A DNA stretch of 64,000 nt, from the NCBI RefSeq assembly GCF_949628265.1, contig NC_088786.1, positions 33,253,681 through 33,317,680 on the forward strand, written 5' to 3'. Numbering within the stretch: the stretch's first letter is position 1; each line of letters opens with the position of its first letter. The notes beneath the pieces were generated by a model that was not told the DNA's origin, made no database searches, and was given only the letters and a program-made list of their open reading frames with translations. A program made the translations under genes and the position numbers. Of this stretch, positions 27,401-41,400 are shown one piece after another. Origin of the DNA: Cloeon dipterum. Lineage: Eukaryota > Arthropoda > Insecta > Ephemeroptera > Baetidae.

Positions 27401-30400
27401 AATTTACTCTATTTTCTCTCCTTGCAGGAAGCGCACAAGCGTAAAATAAGTGGCTTTAAAAAGGTCAGACACACAAAGAAACAACTAATGAAAACTCAAA
27501 CCAGTATATTTGATGCTTCCACAGTGAAATAACATGCAAATAAACAGTATCGTACAAACTAAAAACCTTCACCGCTGGTAGCGTTTATGATTCTTAACAC
27601 GTTGTCAGTGCTAATTGTCGCGCGAGGCCTGAAAGCTAAAAACTCGTTGTGCGCCAAGATTGATGCAGCCTTCACTAACGAGTTTCTAAATTTGTTTCAG
27701 AAACATACAGTGTCAACGGACGGCAGTGGCCCCCTCGATGTCTACGTCCAGGTAAGCAAACACCCACTTAATCCAATTGTTTGTCCCGCAATCTAAAATT
27801 AGACTCCACTCCCCGGCACCTATTTGGAACATTTTATAGATATTTAACCCGAATTATTCCCAAAAAATTTGAAATGTTCGAGAGTAAAAAAATATAACAA
27901 AATTTATTTGGAAAAGTAGAGCCAAGCACCGTATGGAAGTCATTCGCCTTTTTTAAAGTGGAATGATACTGGGCAACAATTGAAAATTATTTAAATTGTT
28001 GGATGCCTTAAACAATTGACCGATAAACAATTTGTTCAACAATTTGCAATAATAAAAAAATGACCTTCCTACAATAAAAATTCAAATTTTGCCAATTTTC
28101 TCCCAAATTTACAGTGCTCGAACATATTTTCTTGGCATATTCCGAATCCTCTCGTCAAGATCTGTCCAACGGTGTATGCCACTTACTGGGGAAACTCTTG
28201 GTTTTGAAATTAAATCGGATTTCAAGTAAGGAGACAGCCATTACCATTTGAAAAGCACGGTAACTTAACAGCCAATTTTCTCAAAAAATTACAGCGCTCC
28301 TTAGGTCAATTAAGGCTTTAACTGAATCCTAAGGGATGAGTTTATGCATTCGCAACAAGCATTTTCCAGGCTTTTCCAGTATCATTCCTCTTTTTAAATA
28401 GGTATTGCGTTCTGCAGTCCAATCTAACAACGTTAATTTGCGAACAATAAATCTCTGTTCCAAGAAGCCTTTTAAATAGATCTCGTAAAACTTTCAGAAT
28501 TTCATTTAAGCTCTATCCAAGCTTGTCAAGTGCACGCAGTTCTGTTTTTCTTCCGGGAAACTTCCAGAACAAAGCCTCTCTCTTCCGTTTTTTTTGCACT
28601 GGCAGTAGTGTTTTTTTCTGAGCAGCCTGATAAGTGGCTTGCTTTGTTTTTACAATTCGCTCGGCAGCTGGTGGCAATTCATCTAGTCGGTCGTCGAGGC
28701 GGGCGGTTGGGTGCTGGGTAGCCGCGGGTGTTGATCCAACTCGACATGGTATTGCATTAGGGCTGCAACACCCCTGGCTGCGTCGACCTTGCGGTCTACT
28801 TCGCGACAGCGTTAATTTATAAACGACACATTCGCTCGATCTCTAGTTTCACAGCAGGCCGCCTCTGCACGGATGGTTGGATGCGAGTGAGAGAGATCGT
28901 CGCTGCAAAATGCAATCGACTGCCACCGCTTTTGCTCCCTGGCGAGAGCGTCAAAGTGAAATAAAATCAGCGGCAGCCATAACTCCCTCCCTTTCGGCAC
29001 GCACGTTGTCTCGACGGTAGTAAAACCTTTCAAATCCGCACGTGCAATTTTCCTGCCAATTTACGCAAGAGACTCGCAGACAGACGGCTCGATGAGGAGA
29101 GTCGGCTGATACTCCTTAATCTCGCCAAAGGGAATCAGTTCCGCCGAAATAAAATCATGGAGGCTCTTCATACAATGATCGCTATTTCTGATAATGGAGC
29201 TCGAAGGAGAACTTTTTTATATTATTTCTCGTCTGCGATTTTCTGCTGTGGCTGCAGATAGTGAACAATCCCTCCATTCTACAGTATTCATTTTTATTCT
29301 TTCTCAGTCAAATAACATTTTTCAAGAGCTCATTTCAATTTGATTAGCATCTGTAATTTTTTTTTAAATCAATGGAAATTTTTGTTATAAAAATAACCGA
29401 TTATAATGAGAGGAATAAGAAGGCCAATTATAGTATATTTTTTCAAATGATATTTTCCTCTGCACCACAGTTGTGTATTAACACTGCTCCTGTTTGATCC
29501 GGTTGAAAATTTCTGGCGTAAAATAATCCTGTTTGGCTGGAAATGTGTTCGAGTGGGCAGCGTGCCGCAATTCGGAATTGCGTCGAATTGGATTGGCCCT
29601 TTGGCCGGGATGCTACAAGGTCGGTGGCTGGCATTCCATTTCTTTCGTGCAAAGCCAATTTCTGCTAATGAAGTGCCAGCAGCTGCGATTGTCATATTTT
29701 AATTCCCTCTGTAAGGTCATGTCCGTTATTTCAAGCCGTTTGGTTTTGTGTGTGTTTCAGGGAGACTTGCACCAGATGGAAAAGAAGGCTCTTTTCCTCA
29801 CCGTCCACGACCTCGGCACCAACCGTAAGTGCTCCGCAATTCCATCAACTCTGACCTTTTGCGCCGCCGCCCGTGGCTGTCTGGGCTCGGCGAATAACAC
29901 GCGTTAAATTTTCGGATCCGAGCAGCGAATCTTTCCATTTTCATTCTCGTCGTGCTGGGAAAGGCTCGGGCGAGGGTGGAAACGACTTAAAATAAATAAC
30001 CTGGCGTTATCAGCACTTTGGACACCGCCCCTCGGGAGGCCGTGGCGCGAACTCGGCTTATCACTTTGTTTCTATTCGTGTCTCCCTCGGCGGGTAATCG
30101 AGTTTCATTGTTTCTGCGCTATTTTGGAGCGACCAATATAAATTATCACTGAACGCAATCAAAAGTAGTAGGCAAAACTTGTCTCTAAACTCTCTTTTTG
30201 GAGTTGACAACATTCCTGGGCAGCAGCAACAACCACTTAGCCGCTCTGCAAATAAATTTCGGAACACACGAGCGCAGCGAGTGTGCCGCTCTCGACTTTA
30301 TTTTGCTCTTCCGCACGCGAAACGGAAAACGAGCGCGTGGGGCTTTGGCGGGAAGAGTCGGGCAGGCGAAATTTATCGATTGCAGCACTGCACGGCGTAT

Positions 30401-33400
30401 GTACGTGTACAATACCTGGCCAATATTTCGAAACAAGGTATGCAAGCAACTAATATGCACACGTCATCCAGCCGCTGCGCTGGCTTAATAAATTTTGTCA
30501 GGATTCCCGTCTCCATTCGCCCGCCATTAAAAGCAGTGCTTCAACTTTTTATCAAGCGCGTGCGGAGCAGAACTTTGTTTTTGCTCGGCGTAATAAGGCT
30601 TGCAGCACGCTTTAATACCTTCTTGTCTCAGCTGGCGTGAAGCTATTAGCTTTTCTCTGTGAAGGCAAAGTTTTTGCTTGCAAATAAAGCTCAATCTAAA
30701 TAATTTTAAGCAAATTGTAATGTGCAAGCTAGGAAATTCTTAATTTTTCTATTATATTTTAACTTCGTCAATTCGCGGAAAATCAGCCAGAAAAACTTGA
30801 CAATGTTCGGAGTTTCCGCATTTTCCTCGTTTTTAATTCGAATTTGATGCAGGAAAAGTCGTATTTTGCGCGAAATGAGACAACTAATGTGAAAAACTAT
30901 TGAATTTCAGTAAAAACCATCATTTTGTGAAATAATTGGCACTATAATACATATTTGATTTTTCTAGATTAAATTTAGCCATCCAACTTAAAATATTTAT
31001 GATCTGCTGTACGATTCAATAAATTCCCTAAAATTGCAGTAAACCCCTCAAATTAGTTTTTGCAACGTAGAAAGGTTTTCCTAAAAATGCTATTTTATGC
31101 AAACCCTATTATCCTCTATTGTTGAGAAAAAGTTCCTCGGGCTGCACAGAAATTTCAGGAGAAGGTTGCGGCAAAGTTTGATTACTTTTTCAACTGTGTT
31201 CCTAACAAAAATGTGATCTTTTTAAACAGCAATGTCACTCGAGAGATACGTCCCACACACAGATGACACATAAAAATGTATTTTGAGTTGTGTGAGTAAA
31301 GATCTTGAAACAAAAGTATTAAAAACTGCTACAAAAAGATCCGAAATTCCTAGGGCATTAACAAGGGAGAAATGTTTATGTACTTCTTAGTGAATGTGTT
31401 GAATACAGAAATGCGATGTTGCATTGTTGTTTGCTTTTCATTACGTATACAAGTCAGAGCAGGTAAACAAACAATTTTACCGAGATAATGAGCGAAGAGG
31501 TTAGTTAGTCCTCGTTTACTGTCTTGTTTAGAGCAGCAGTATAAAATTCGCCGACACGGTCTAATGTTTGCCGACGAAATCTTGACGCGCAATTAAGCAA
31601 AGAGCGAGGAGGAAATTAACCGCGCTGACGAATGATCAATTGCGCGACCGCGGTGCGTGCGGGGTCGAGTCGGGCTTCCTGCACGCGGTGTCGGGTGACT
31701 TTGCTTGTTGGCCTCGAGTTGACGAGTTACCGGCGCAGCCAGCAGCCCTCTGGGACCCTCGGTTCGGCAATTTAATTGGGATGCGCTGCCTCGCCGCCCC
31801 CCATTCGGCAGCCCCCTCCCCTATGCGAAGTCCACGGTGATCAATCACCTGACGACTTCCGCGATGATTGATACCGAAAACAGTCGTCGCGCGCGCGTAT
31901 TGATACTCGGCGCCGAAAGGGCCGGGCGTGTTTGCTTAGGCTGTCTGCGCTCGAGTGCGCGTGATACGGCATTGGGAATCGCTCGCTCTCTCGCTCGACC
32001 TGTGGTATATATATTATGGCTCCTGTTGTGCTGCTGTGTCACGCACTAACTTTTTCCCCAAGTTGCGAATGCCCTCACGTGGGCGACAGAAACGGTACTC
32101 TCGGCTTTTTCTCCCTCGCACATACATGATCCACCTTTCCGTGTAATTCAGCTTTGACGCTGAATCGTTTATTGAACCAATATTGAATATGCGTTTTCGC
32201 CATCAAGTCAGTAAAAGAGGCTTAAATGTTAGGGTTGCTCAATAAATGGCTATCGATCTGGTCTTTTTTCCACAAGCAAAGATTTTTAAAGACAGAATAT
32301 AATCGATGCTCTTATTTGTTTTGTTAGACACATATTTTATTTTGACTAGTTAATCGCCAAAGATCAGTTGCCTCTATGCTAATACATTATAATTGTATTC
32401 AATATTATTCTTATGCTTGATGGGGGACGTATTTTTATTTGTTCTCAGTTTAAAAAAATAAAATTAATTGCTTTAAAATTTAAATATAAAGTTTTCTGTA
32501 ATATGCGTTTAAGATATTAAAGAAAGGCACAATAAAAATAAAAAAATTCTAATTTTTTTAATATAAAATTTTGATCTATATTAAATGAAAAAGATAAAAT
32601 GGTATAATATATTTGACTATTTTTGTTTTCTATTTTAGATAACGTAATTTTGACTGCCCTTTTTTCAATTTAGATAAATCAAATCTTCAGTTCTTATACA
32701 GATATCCAAATACTTGTCTTTGATCACCACGACAGGAATGTAGAACAATTGAATTACGTTTTCAAGCATCATAATTAACCACTAACGAATTTATCGATCT
32801 CATCATTTGATGTATCACAATTTCCAGCCTGTCAACACAAATTTCTTGCTCAATTAGCTCCGCCTACAATCAATCATTTAATGCTAACAAAAACAACGCA
32901 AAAGATAATGACAGATATTCTAAATTTAGCCAAAATATGCCTCACATTGATGAATAGTGCTTATTATTGGGCGGTGAAATAAATACTTACTCTCCCTCTT
33001 TCAAAAATCAGTTAATCTGCATCATTTTCCCCGGAAATCCGCTTAAAAAATAACATTTTCGGGGTGTGAAACCCGCGAATGAACGGATTTTATCTGTCTC
33101 TTTACGCCTCTTTTATTCAAAAGTCCCAAAAGCCCAACTGAGTGTAATGTGTTGAATGTTTTCCCCTGCTGGCGTGGGAGCACAGTTTTAAAAGTCGTTT
33201 TTTTTCTTCTCTCACACGCTTTGTTCAAAATACATTTGCTAGTGGCGATTCACTAGAGATTAGCCTGCGTAATATGCTAAATCACGCGGCCGGGCAAAGC
33301 CTCTCAAACCTCATCATTCTGCCGGGTGAGAGCTTTACCGCCGCTGCAAACCGCGCTTTTATATAAAAAGCAAAACAATGCTTTAGCAACACCACGTGAA

Positions 33401-35378
33401 TATTTTATGTGGCCATTTTTGACGAATTAAATAAATAAAGAAGCCACCGTCAGTGCACCCGCGGGACTGTGGCGGGAAAACCGACGTCCCCTCGTGACGT
33501 CACCGTCTTAGGTCTTACACCTGGCCTCGCGCGCCTGGGCTGCCTGGTGTATTGAGTCGTGATGGATGGATAGGGGACCAGCCCCCGTGAATACAGTCGG
33601 CTGACGTCACTCGCCCGCTTTTTATCCCGCCTGCCTTGCCTGCCCTTACATGTCAACAATAACAAAAAGGCTGCCCTATCAAGCTGAGAGCTGCTGCCGT
33701 TTCGGCCTCGGCCGCGCGGGTGTGGGGTGTGGGTGCACCCCGAAACTTTTTCAAAAAGAGACTCGTTTCTATTCAGGCTCTGAAAAACGTAGGCACTATT
33801 TAACAACCTGTGTGTTATTTGAAGTTTCTTTGTTTGGCTTGGAAAAGTGTGGCACAAGGAAACCCAAATGTTTTAAATAAAGTGCCCAAAGGCTGCCTCG
33901 CTTCCGGAAACGTGGATTTAATAAAGATTCTGAAGTCACATTTTGGCCTATAGTTGAGTTGTTAATACTTTTCCAATTCCTCCGGTAGAACGGAGAATAA
34001 TTTTCCGGTCTTGTCTTCGAATCAATTCTCAATAAAGAATTTGTCCTTGTATCAATTTCCCTGTTTTGACACGCGACTCGCGCATGCCATTGACAGCAAG
34101 CAGTTCGTTGAACGTCGCCGGCAGCGGATATCTCTTTAGTTTAGGGGCGCGCACAAGAAAATCGAGCGGCCTGGACATGCACACCCAGTGGGCTAAAAAA
34201 ATGGGCGAAACGCGTGCTCTTCGTCTGCGCCACGTATGACAGGCGTCTTTTGCTCTGCCAGATGTCATGCCGGATGACAAATACACACGTCGCGCGCGCA
34301 AGTAGGGTCGGTGCCGGATCGCAAAACAAAACAAGAGCCCGCCGCTCGGGCTGCATTAGCGCGGACTTAAGCTGACACGAACCACCCGAAGTAATGGTAT
34401 GCTGATTTATTCACGGCGGCAACAGTCAAAACTAAGCGCAACGGAAACATCCGCGGCCTGATGAGAGGACGCATAATGGACGCCTCTCGTATAGATGGAA
34501 TATCAAAATAGCTGTTTGCGAAGGAGAAATCTCAAAATTAAGCACATTGCGCGAATCTGCGAGCGATGCGGGATGGATATGCATCCCATTTGACTCGCTT
34601 AATTGCCCCTGTCCATTTGGAGGGTTGCAAAAGCAGTCTGACTCGCTACCTGCTGGTTATTTGCACCTCTCCAGCATGGGAAGATTGTCTACTGCTCGGT
34701 ACTGGTGGTCTCTTTCTGTACTTGGAGGCTTCTGAGCCCGTGTTATTTCGTTATCATGCTGAAATTTGGCGCAGGTGGCTCGTTACTTGGTGATGACTTA
34801 GGTAGAGGCTCACCAGTCTCGATCCAAAATAATTTTAATCAAGAGACCTAATTTAAATCCATTCAAGCTTATTGTTCCGGGCGCCGACTGACCCACATTG
34901 TTAATAATAAACCAAACTGCAGATTAATTTAAGCGAGACAACGCAATTGTTCTGCTCATTTGCATGCAATAGTGGTTTGACATGAAAGCATCTGTTACAC
35001 ACGAACTTCCAAGGAATTACCACAGAGTTAATCCCGTCCGGAAATTTGAATACGGTGCTGCTTATTTGGACGTGGCCCTAATTGAGCCGAGCAAGGGTTG
35101 ACGTATGTGTGTGTGCGGGAGCTGCGTAATCAATAGCTTGAATTATAAGGAGCACCTTGGGAATCGGATTACTATAACAACAGTCGGTCGGTGCGAGAGG
35201 AAGCAAGCAGGCCAATCAGGCATCCGACGCGAGCGTGGTTTATCGAGTTAATCACGAGAGTACAAAAGTTGAGGGGAGTCATCGTTGTAAAGTTGGCGCT
35301 TTCGCGAATTGCTGCCGGCTGAGAATTCCATTTTTCGCTTCAAGGATTCAAAACGTCTCGCAGGCAATGAACACCGGG

Positions 35379-35410
<32 letters not shown>

Positions 35411-38400
35411 TGTGCGCAGCATTGCTTTCAAAGTTTCATTTGATGTTGCAATAAAACCACTTTCCTTGGCCTGGAAAAGTTTATTGTCTAGCTGCAGCTG
35501 TATTATTGCAGACCTGAATAAAATAATACCATCCTCTTTTTCTCTCTCTCTTGGCGCTCGCCTCCTGCTCAGCGCTCAGCACAATGGGTCATTATTTTTA
35601 AGAGAAGAAAAACACGCTGCTCTGCTTTGGCTCGGCTTCTCTTGCTCATTCACTCATCGGCAACATTGCACGAAAAGCGGTGTTTTTTTTATAAGAATTA
35701 TCAATGCAGAAACGACAAATAATGTGAACTGCAGACGTTCTTTGTGTCAAAATATGCCGTGAAGCAAGTCAGTTTGTACGTCTGCTTGGCTTCAATCTCT
35801 TATTGTTATTGCAAGTATGGAAGAACCACATAAAAAGAGTATTGTTGCATTTGAAGAGTTTCTGATTCTGAAACATCCTACAGTTAACATATTTTGAAAC
35901 TTTTTAAACCCTGAACAGTACATAGAACTTGCAACAAAGAAACTAATTTGTTTTCTTCTGAAATGATAAAATGTAAATCTAGAAACTTTGTAAGCCTCGC
36001 GTCCTCTCTGGTTCTGAAACAAATTGGAGCTGCCAAGAAAAACAAGCCACGATTTCAAAATTTTTGGACTCGTTTCGAGGCTTTGTTACAGGGTGCATCA
36101 ACGCCGATTGTGGTGTATTAAAATAGTTCCCTCGTTGCTCCGCCGGCATTGTTTGGCTTCGTTTCGAAAGCACCGGCCGTTGTGATAATTCGCCCTCCCT
36201 CTCCGTCTCTCTCTTTTGCAGCTCGTCATTTATTTATTGCCGTTTCGTTTCAGAGAAATTCGGCGGCGCCACGTCCGCCGCCCGCCCGCCCTAATGCAGC
36301 GCCTTTTGTGGGGCAAATCCAATTTCGTCGGTGCGAGAGCGAAAGAAAAAAAAAGAAAGGGCAAACAATAATCGGTCCCCAGCGATTGGGGGCTTGGCTC
36401 ATTTTTTAATACAAGCCTTTGTCGATCAACGCTGCTGCCAGGGATCACGCCGATTATCTTTTCAAGGGGGACTCATTTCCTTGTTCTGAATAATTGATCA
36501 TTTAAAGTCGCCGGTCCTTGCTCTCCGGGACGTATATTATTGTCTTGTGCAAGTACCCGCGTCTGGCGGCAGAGCAAACTTTGCCAAGTTTGTTTGCCCA
36601 TTAAATTCGCCGCCGACAAGTAGTGGAATCAAGCAATTTCTCTGGGAATTGCTTCAAAGGAGCGTTTCCGCCATCAAAGGGGTGTGTTTCGCGTACTCTA
36701 TTTTGTTTGTGTGTACACACTCTCACTCCTTGGAGATGGCGTGTCTCATTCCCGAGTGCACAGGTGCGCTTAACACACGCCACGAATCTGCTTCTAACTG
36801 TAAGGCAGGCTGAAGACCAAGTTTTCAAAGTGAATCAAAGAAATCTACTCTGGCCGACGAGGAAGCCTTTTAATTCTACGCATCTACGCGCTCCTCCTTT
36901 TACGAGAACACCATCTTTACTCTGCCGGTACTAAAAAATTATCTCGGCTAGATGCAAAATTACGACCCAACTTTTGCAACGCACTTGAAGTGGCGAGTCT
37001 TTAAGTATCGTGTTTTTGCTCAAAGAGTTAAATTTAGCCCGGATCTGTCAAGGGTCGTGAATTATTCCTGCTCTGGCTTCGATTTTTTCCTCTCGTTTAT
37101 TGGGAAAGTGCTCGCGCCCAACAGTTGGCGGTGACAAAAAAATGTTCACACGACTCTCGGTGCAAACCAATACACAAAGCTGGCTCGTGGGAGTGTGCTA
37201 ACGAAGCGTGTGTTCTGAATCGATGGCAAAAGCAAGAATTCATTTCGTGCAGACCGAGATTCGGAGTGGAGGGTGCGAATTCCAGCTTGCCTGCTCTTCG
37301 ACCGACCGCCTCGTCCCCCGCGAGCAGGAGCGAGCTGGAGACTCGTTGCTTTTTTCTCTCTCTCTCTCGTCCCTGCTCTGCTCTTGTGAGCGATGAGAAT
37401 CACGTGAGCTGGCCGACGGACCTAAATAAAGAAGAAAAAAAATTATTCGCCTCGCACGACGACTCACGCGTCCGCCTTTCCCCCCTGCGAAACTTATTGC
37501 AAATTGGAGGAGCAGGTGCTCGAGTCTAATATATTATGATAAGGCCGCGCCCTGATTTATCTGGGGGACCGATGTTTCGCCGAATTTACTCGCGCTGGAA
37601 CAACCTCGAGGGCGCTGTTGCCGCTGCCAGACGCGCCGGCCGCACTTTTCGCGAATGAAGAGCAATGAAGTTTCCGAAAAATAAATTATTTCGCACACGC
37701 CCTCCCAAGGCGCTCTTTCGCTTCGAGAAAGATGAAAATTTATCGCCGAGAACCTGCAAAGGCCACTCGCAACGAATCGCGTGACCTTTCGCTGCACGTC
37801 TGCTGACCTGCGAAATGTCTTGATTGGCCTGCGCTGCGAATTTTAGACACGATGAGGGCAATTGAATTGTTTTTCCTCGCACACAATGAAATCCGAGCAG
37901 GCCTCTAATTATGATGGTAATCCTAATTACTCGGTGGCTGGCTGGCTGATCCTGCAGAGTCATCAGAACGTGCCGCCGCCGGTTTCAGCTCCGATAAATA
38001 GATCCTGCAAAAGCAGGTCATGCCATTATAATTCCGGCGGATTAGCGCATCCGCCATTATCCTAAAAGATCCCTTTCAGCCTCGATTGAAATGGAGTCCA
38101 CCCAGTTCGGGTTTCCACAAAGTAAATTAGGAACAATAATTATTGCAAAATGACATGCCCAATCCTGTGCTTGATAGGAGCTTTCCACACTACTACACTT
38201 AATCCAAATGAATGAATGAAGGGTCAAATGATTGTATAAAATTCAGATTTTGATTGTTTTGATTTCATTATATTCTAAATGCTTCAAGGTGGAATCTTTT
38301 GACTTACGATTTAAACGATTTTTGCATTGTGATTCGCTGATCTTTGTGTTTGCCTGATCCTAGAGATTAAAATATTAATCTCTTTTACCTACAGAGGAGG

Positions 38401-41400
38401 CACAGTTTTAGTATTTCTAAACAAACTATCGCGCTAAAAATGATTATTCTTGTAAATTTTTAAAACACTGCAAAAATTACCTCATCAGCGGGGTCCAGAT
38501 GTGCGATAGAATTGGTTCCCACGGCGCAGATCCAAGATGGCGTCTGAATGTGGGAAACAAAAAGCTCTCTGTAGATTCGAGTACGAGTGTCAAGAGTTTG
38601 TTTTTACGATCCAAAAGACACAATTAGTACAAGTAATGCAAATTATGTCACAATCTTGACCAAAACTTGGTTCTTTTCGCGTATTTTTACGTGACCGTTT
38701 TTTCGCGCCATATTCCACTGGACGCCGTACCTGCGCGTCGCACAAATCTGGCCCCCGCTGTACCTCATTATATTTTTCCCAAAAAAATTCAAATTGTAAT
38801 TCATACCACTGTTCAATTGCTTTTTTCAAATTCTAACAACCCGTGGAAGCCTTTCAATTTTTGCGGTGAGTTAAGATTTCTTTCCAAATATTATTCCCTT
38901 TACAAAAGTCACCTCATAACGGGCACCGCCTTTGTTTGCTTTGGTCAAACCAAAAAAAGAACCCAAAAGGTGTTCCTCTTTTATATAGTATTAGAAGAGG
39001 CAGCTCGTGAGCCGGAAGTGAAAGCGCGCTGAAAGAAAAAGCTCTCGGCATCACGCGCTAGAGCAGATTATTTCATTTGGTGCGGCGTTTCTTTCTTTCT
39101 TTTTTTCTTTTTCCCCCGCTGCCCAGCGGACCGTTCTAGTGCAAGCTAACATTTTTTCCACGCAACGCAGGAGGTGCGTTAGCGGCTGGGGCGAATTTGA
39201 AATTTAAATATATACAGTCTCTGCTCCACTCGTGGGCGCACAATTCATTTCTGAAGCGGTAGAAAGTTTCCGCTTGCAATTTACTCGCGCACAGGGAATA
39301 TCTCGAGGCACTAAACGAGTTTGACAATGGGAAAAAGCTTTTTTAACATATTTTGAACCACCAAAAAAACAAAACATTTTGGATCTCTGAAAGGGGTGCA
39401 TTTTCAGCTCTTTAAATTAGCATTTCTGCCCGTGTTTGGAGATGATGGGGGAGTCGTTTTCGCCGCCGCACTCCTCGATCGTCGAAAATTAGCTCATCCA
39501 CGTGCCGATCCTTTTCCCGGGTGTTACGTGTTTGATTAAACCAGAGCAGCCAGGACCGCTAAACCGATGACTTTCCTCGCAAACACTCGTGAATTTTGGT
39601 TCGAGCTGATTTTTACATAATGGTGCACAATTTGTTTCAGCAAATAATTTTACTTAAAAACGTTCGTCTCAATATTTTGTGGATTAATTATTTTTGTTTC
39701 GCTAGGTTTTTTATAAGAGCATATCTTTACTAAACTTTAATTGTTGAAGTTTTGTTCTTTACCCTTGAAACAGGCAGAATTGATTGCAAAATTTGGTGTA
39801 CATTTGATCAATTCCTATATCCGGAATTTAAAAAAATATTAAATCAAAACTTCACATATTTTGTTAAAAAGAATGTGTCTCCTCTGTGGCAATGAACCTG
39901 ACTCTTCCATCTTGATCAAATTAAAAATAAATTGAAGCATAAAATTTGAGATTCAATTTTGCGATTATAAAGCGATTATCCAACGTCGCGAATCAGATGA
40001 TGTCCTTGCATCGCCGGAGGGAATCGATGGCCAATTTTTCACTAGATCGCGGACACTTTTATTGCCGCGCCGTTTCCAAATAATCCCATGTTCACTAATG
40101 TCAGTATGAATGGCCTTTAAATTAGTCCAGCTGACATGGGGAAGCATTCAGAGATGCGAGAAGAAGTGTTTTGACCGTAAAAACGTCACTTGCGGCGGCG
40201 ATAAAACATTATCAAGCAGCTGGGACGCATTCAACACGGCCAATGCGAGTCGTAAAACTTTGTCACCCGCCTAGCTCCCGCCGAGATATGGAAATGAATT
40301 CTTTGTTCCGTCGGATCTGTCTGCCAAATCGGCGAGCGCTGCTTTTAATTAAATTTCCACCGACTAAACGCATGTATTTAATAGCTAGCTGTGACCACCC
40401 GTTTTCGCCTCTTGTTCGCAGACTCGAGCTTCCACGACTTTGTGAGCCACCCATGCATGTGCGAGATCAAGGAGCGCTCCGTTTTCATCCACGTTGACGT
40501 GCCCGGACAAGAAGACAATGCTCCGGACCTCTCGAAAGAGTAAGTCAAATAAAGGAAGAGAAGCGCACACCGCACGCACTCTGCTCGCTTAATTGTTAGA
40601 CTACGCACACGTTGCGGTTGTCTTTTTATCGGCATGTGCAGAGTTTATTTATTCTGTAACTCTGCCCTTTTCAATTTTAAATGAAGGAGGATAAAACATT
40701 TTCGGCATTTACTCTAGTTTTTATTTTTACCACAACACATTCTCGCCCTTAGGTAGGCTGCAGACAGAAAAGCGGCTTTCAACAGGCAGTCGGCGATTTG
40801 TTTATTTATTTGCCCGGTCAATATTTGAGCAGCACTCGAAACTCCAGACACACGCCGCTATATATATAAAATTCCGTATTTGCCAGAGTTGAAATTTCAT
40901 CGCGTGCCGTGGGTCGTTCGCTCTGCGCGATTAAATTTTTCCGCTCACTCCCGCTTTGTTCGGCCTCAAGTTACGATGTCTCTGCCGTGTTTGCTTCCTC
41001 CTTGCAGCCCGGCCATAACCTACCGCCAATATTGGCGTTAATATTCTTTTGGCAAGCCCAGCACCACTCGACTCACGTGCCGTCAACCTCGTACGTCACA
41101 CACTCAAAAAATAATGCCAACTCAGGGAAATTCTATTAAGCGAAAAATCACCTGTGTGTCAGAAATTAGTGATTTTTTTCCACGGCCTAATTTAATTTTA
41201 ATCTGCGTTTGAAGTGTTGAAAGAAACATTAATCAGGCTTCTTTGGCTCATTAATATAATTATTGCCATTCTCATTTCTTCAATTATTTCTGAAAGGAAA
41301 CGGCCACCTGTAGGTTAACAGCATTTTTATTCTCGTGGAGTTAATTATTTATCCGGGACTGCAAGCTGTCAAGTTCTTTTCTTCCAAAGAACTGACAATT

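Larger units (their letters stand above)
3551..27427. other. NDRG intron 1 (23.9 kb): regulatory-looking blocks and transposons
   Basis: No coding exon can be supported here. It contains two non-autonomous transposons (4104-4541, 18714-18987) and several GC-rich blocks separated by AT-rich DNA: about 4680-4990, 6260-6660, 8020-8300, 10000-10530, 13515-13870, 16370-16660, 17880-18560, 20770-21130, 21830-22290, 22690-23450, 23880-24660 and 25200-26450. These blocks have many homeodomain-like TAATTA/ATTA motifs and long chance open frames. That fits cis-regulatory DNA or alternative promoters, but this is inference from composition. Confidence 0.5.
29825..40421. other. NDRG intron 4 (10.6 kb)
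   Basis: Contains GC-rich blocks (about 29900-30600, 31590-32110, 33420-33760, 34030-34350, 36150-36400, 37100-37800), an AT-rich stretch (32200-33000), a strong TATA-like TATATAAAAAG near 33360, a CT microsatellite (35379-35406) and a hAT MITE (38486-38760). No coding exon with both splice sites and plausible protein was found. Regulatory function is inferred only from composition. Confidence 0.5.

Noticed and set aside
33355..33375. TATATAAAAAG as a core promoter in NDRG intron 4
   Set aside because: The TATA-like motif has no downstream coding exon or other support; in AT-rich introns such matches are common.
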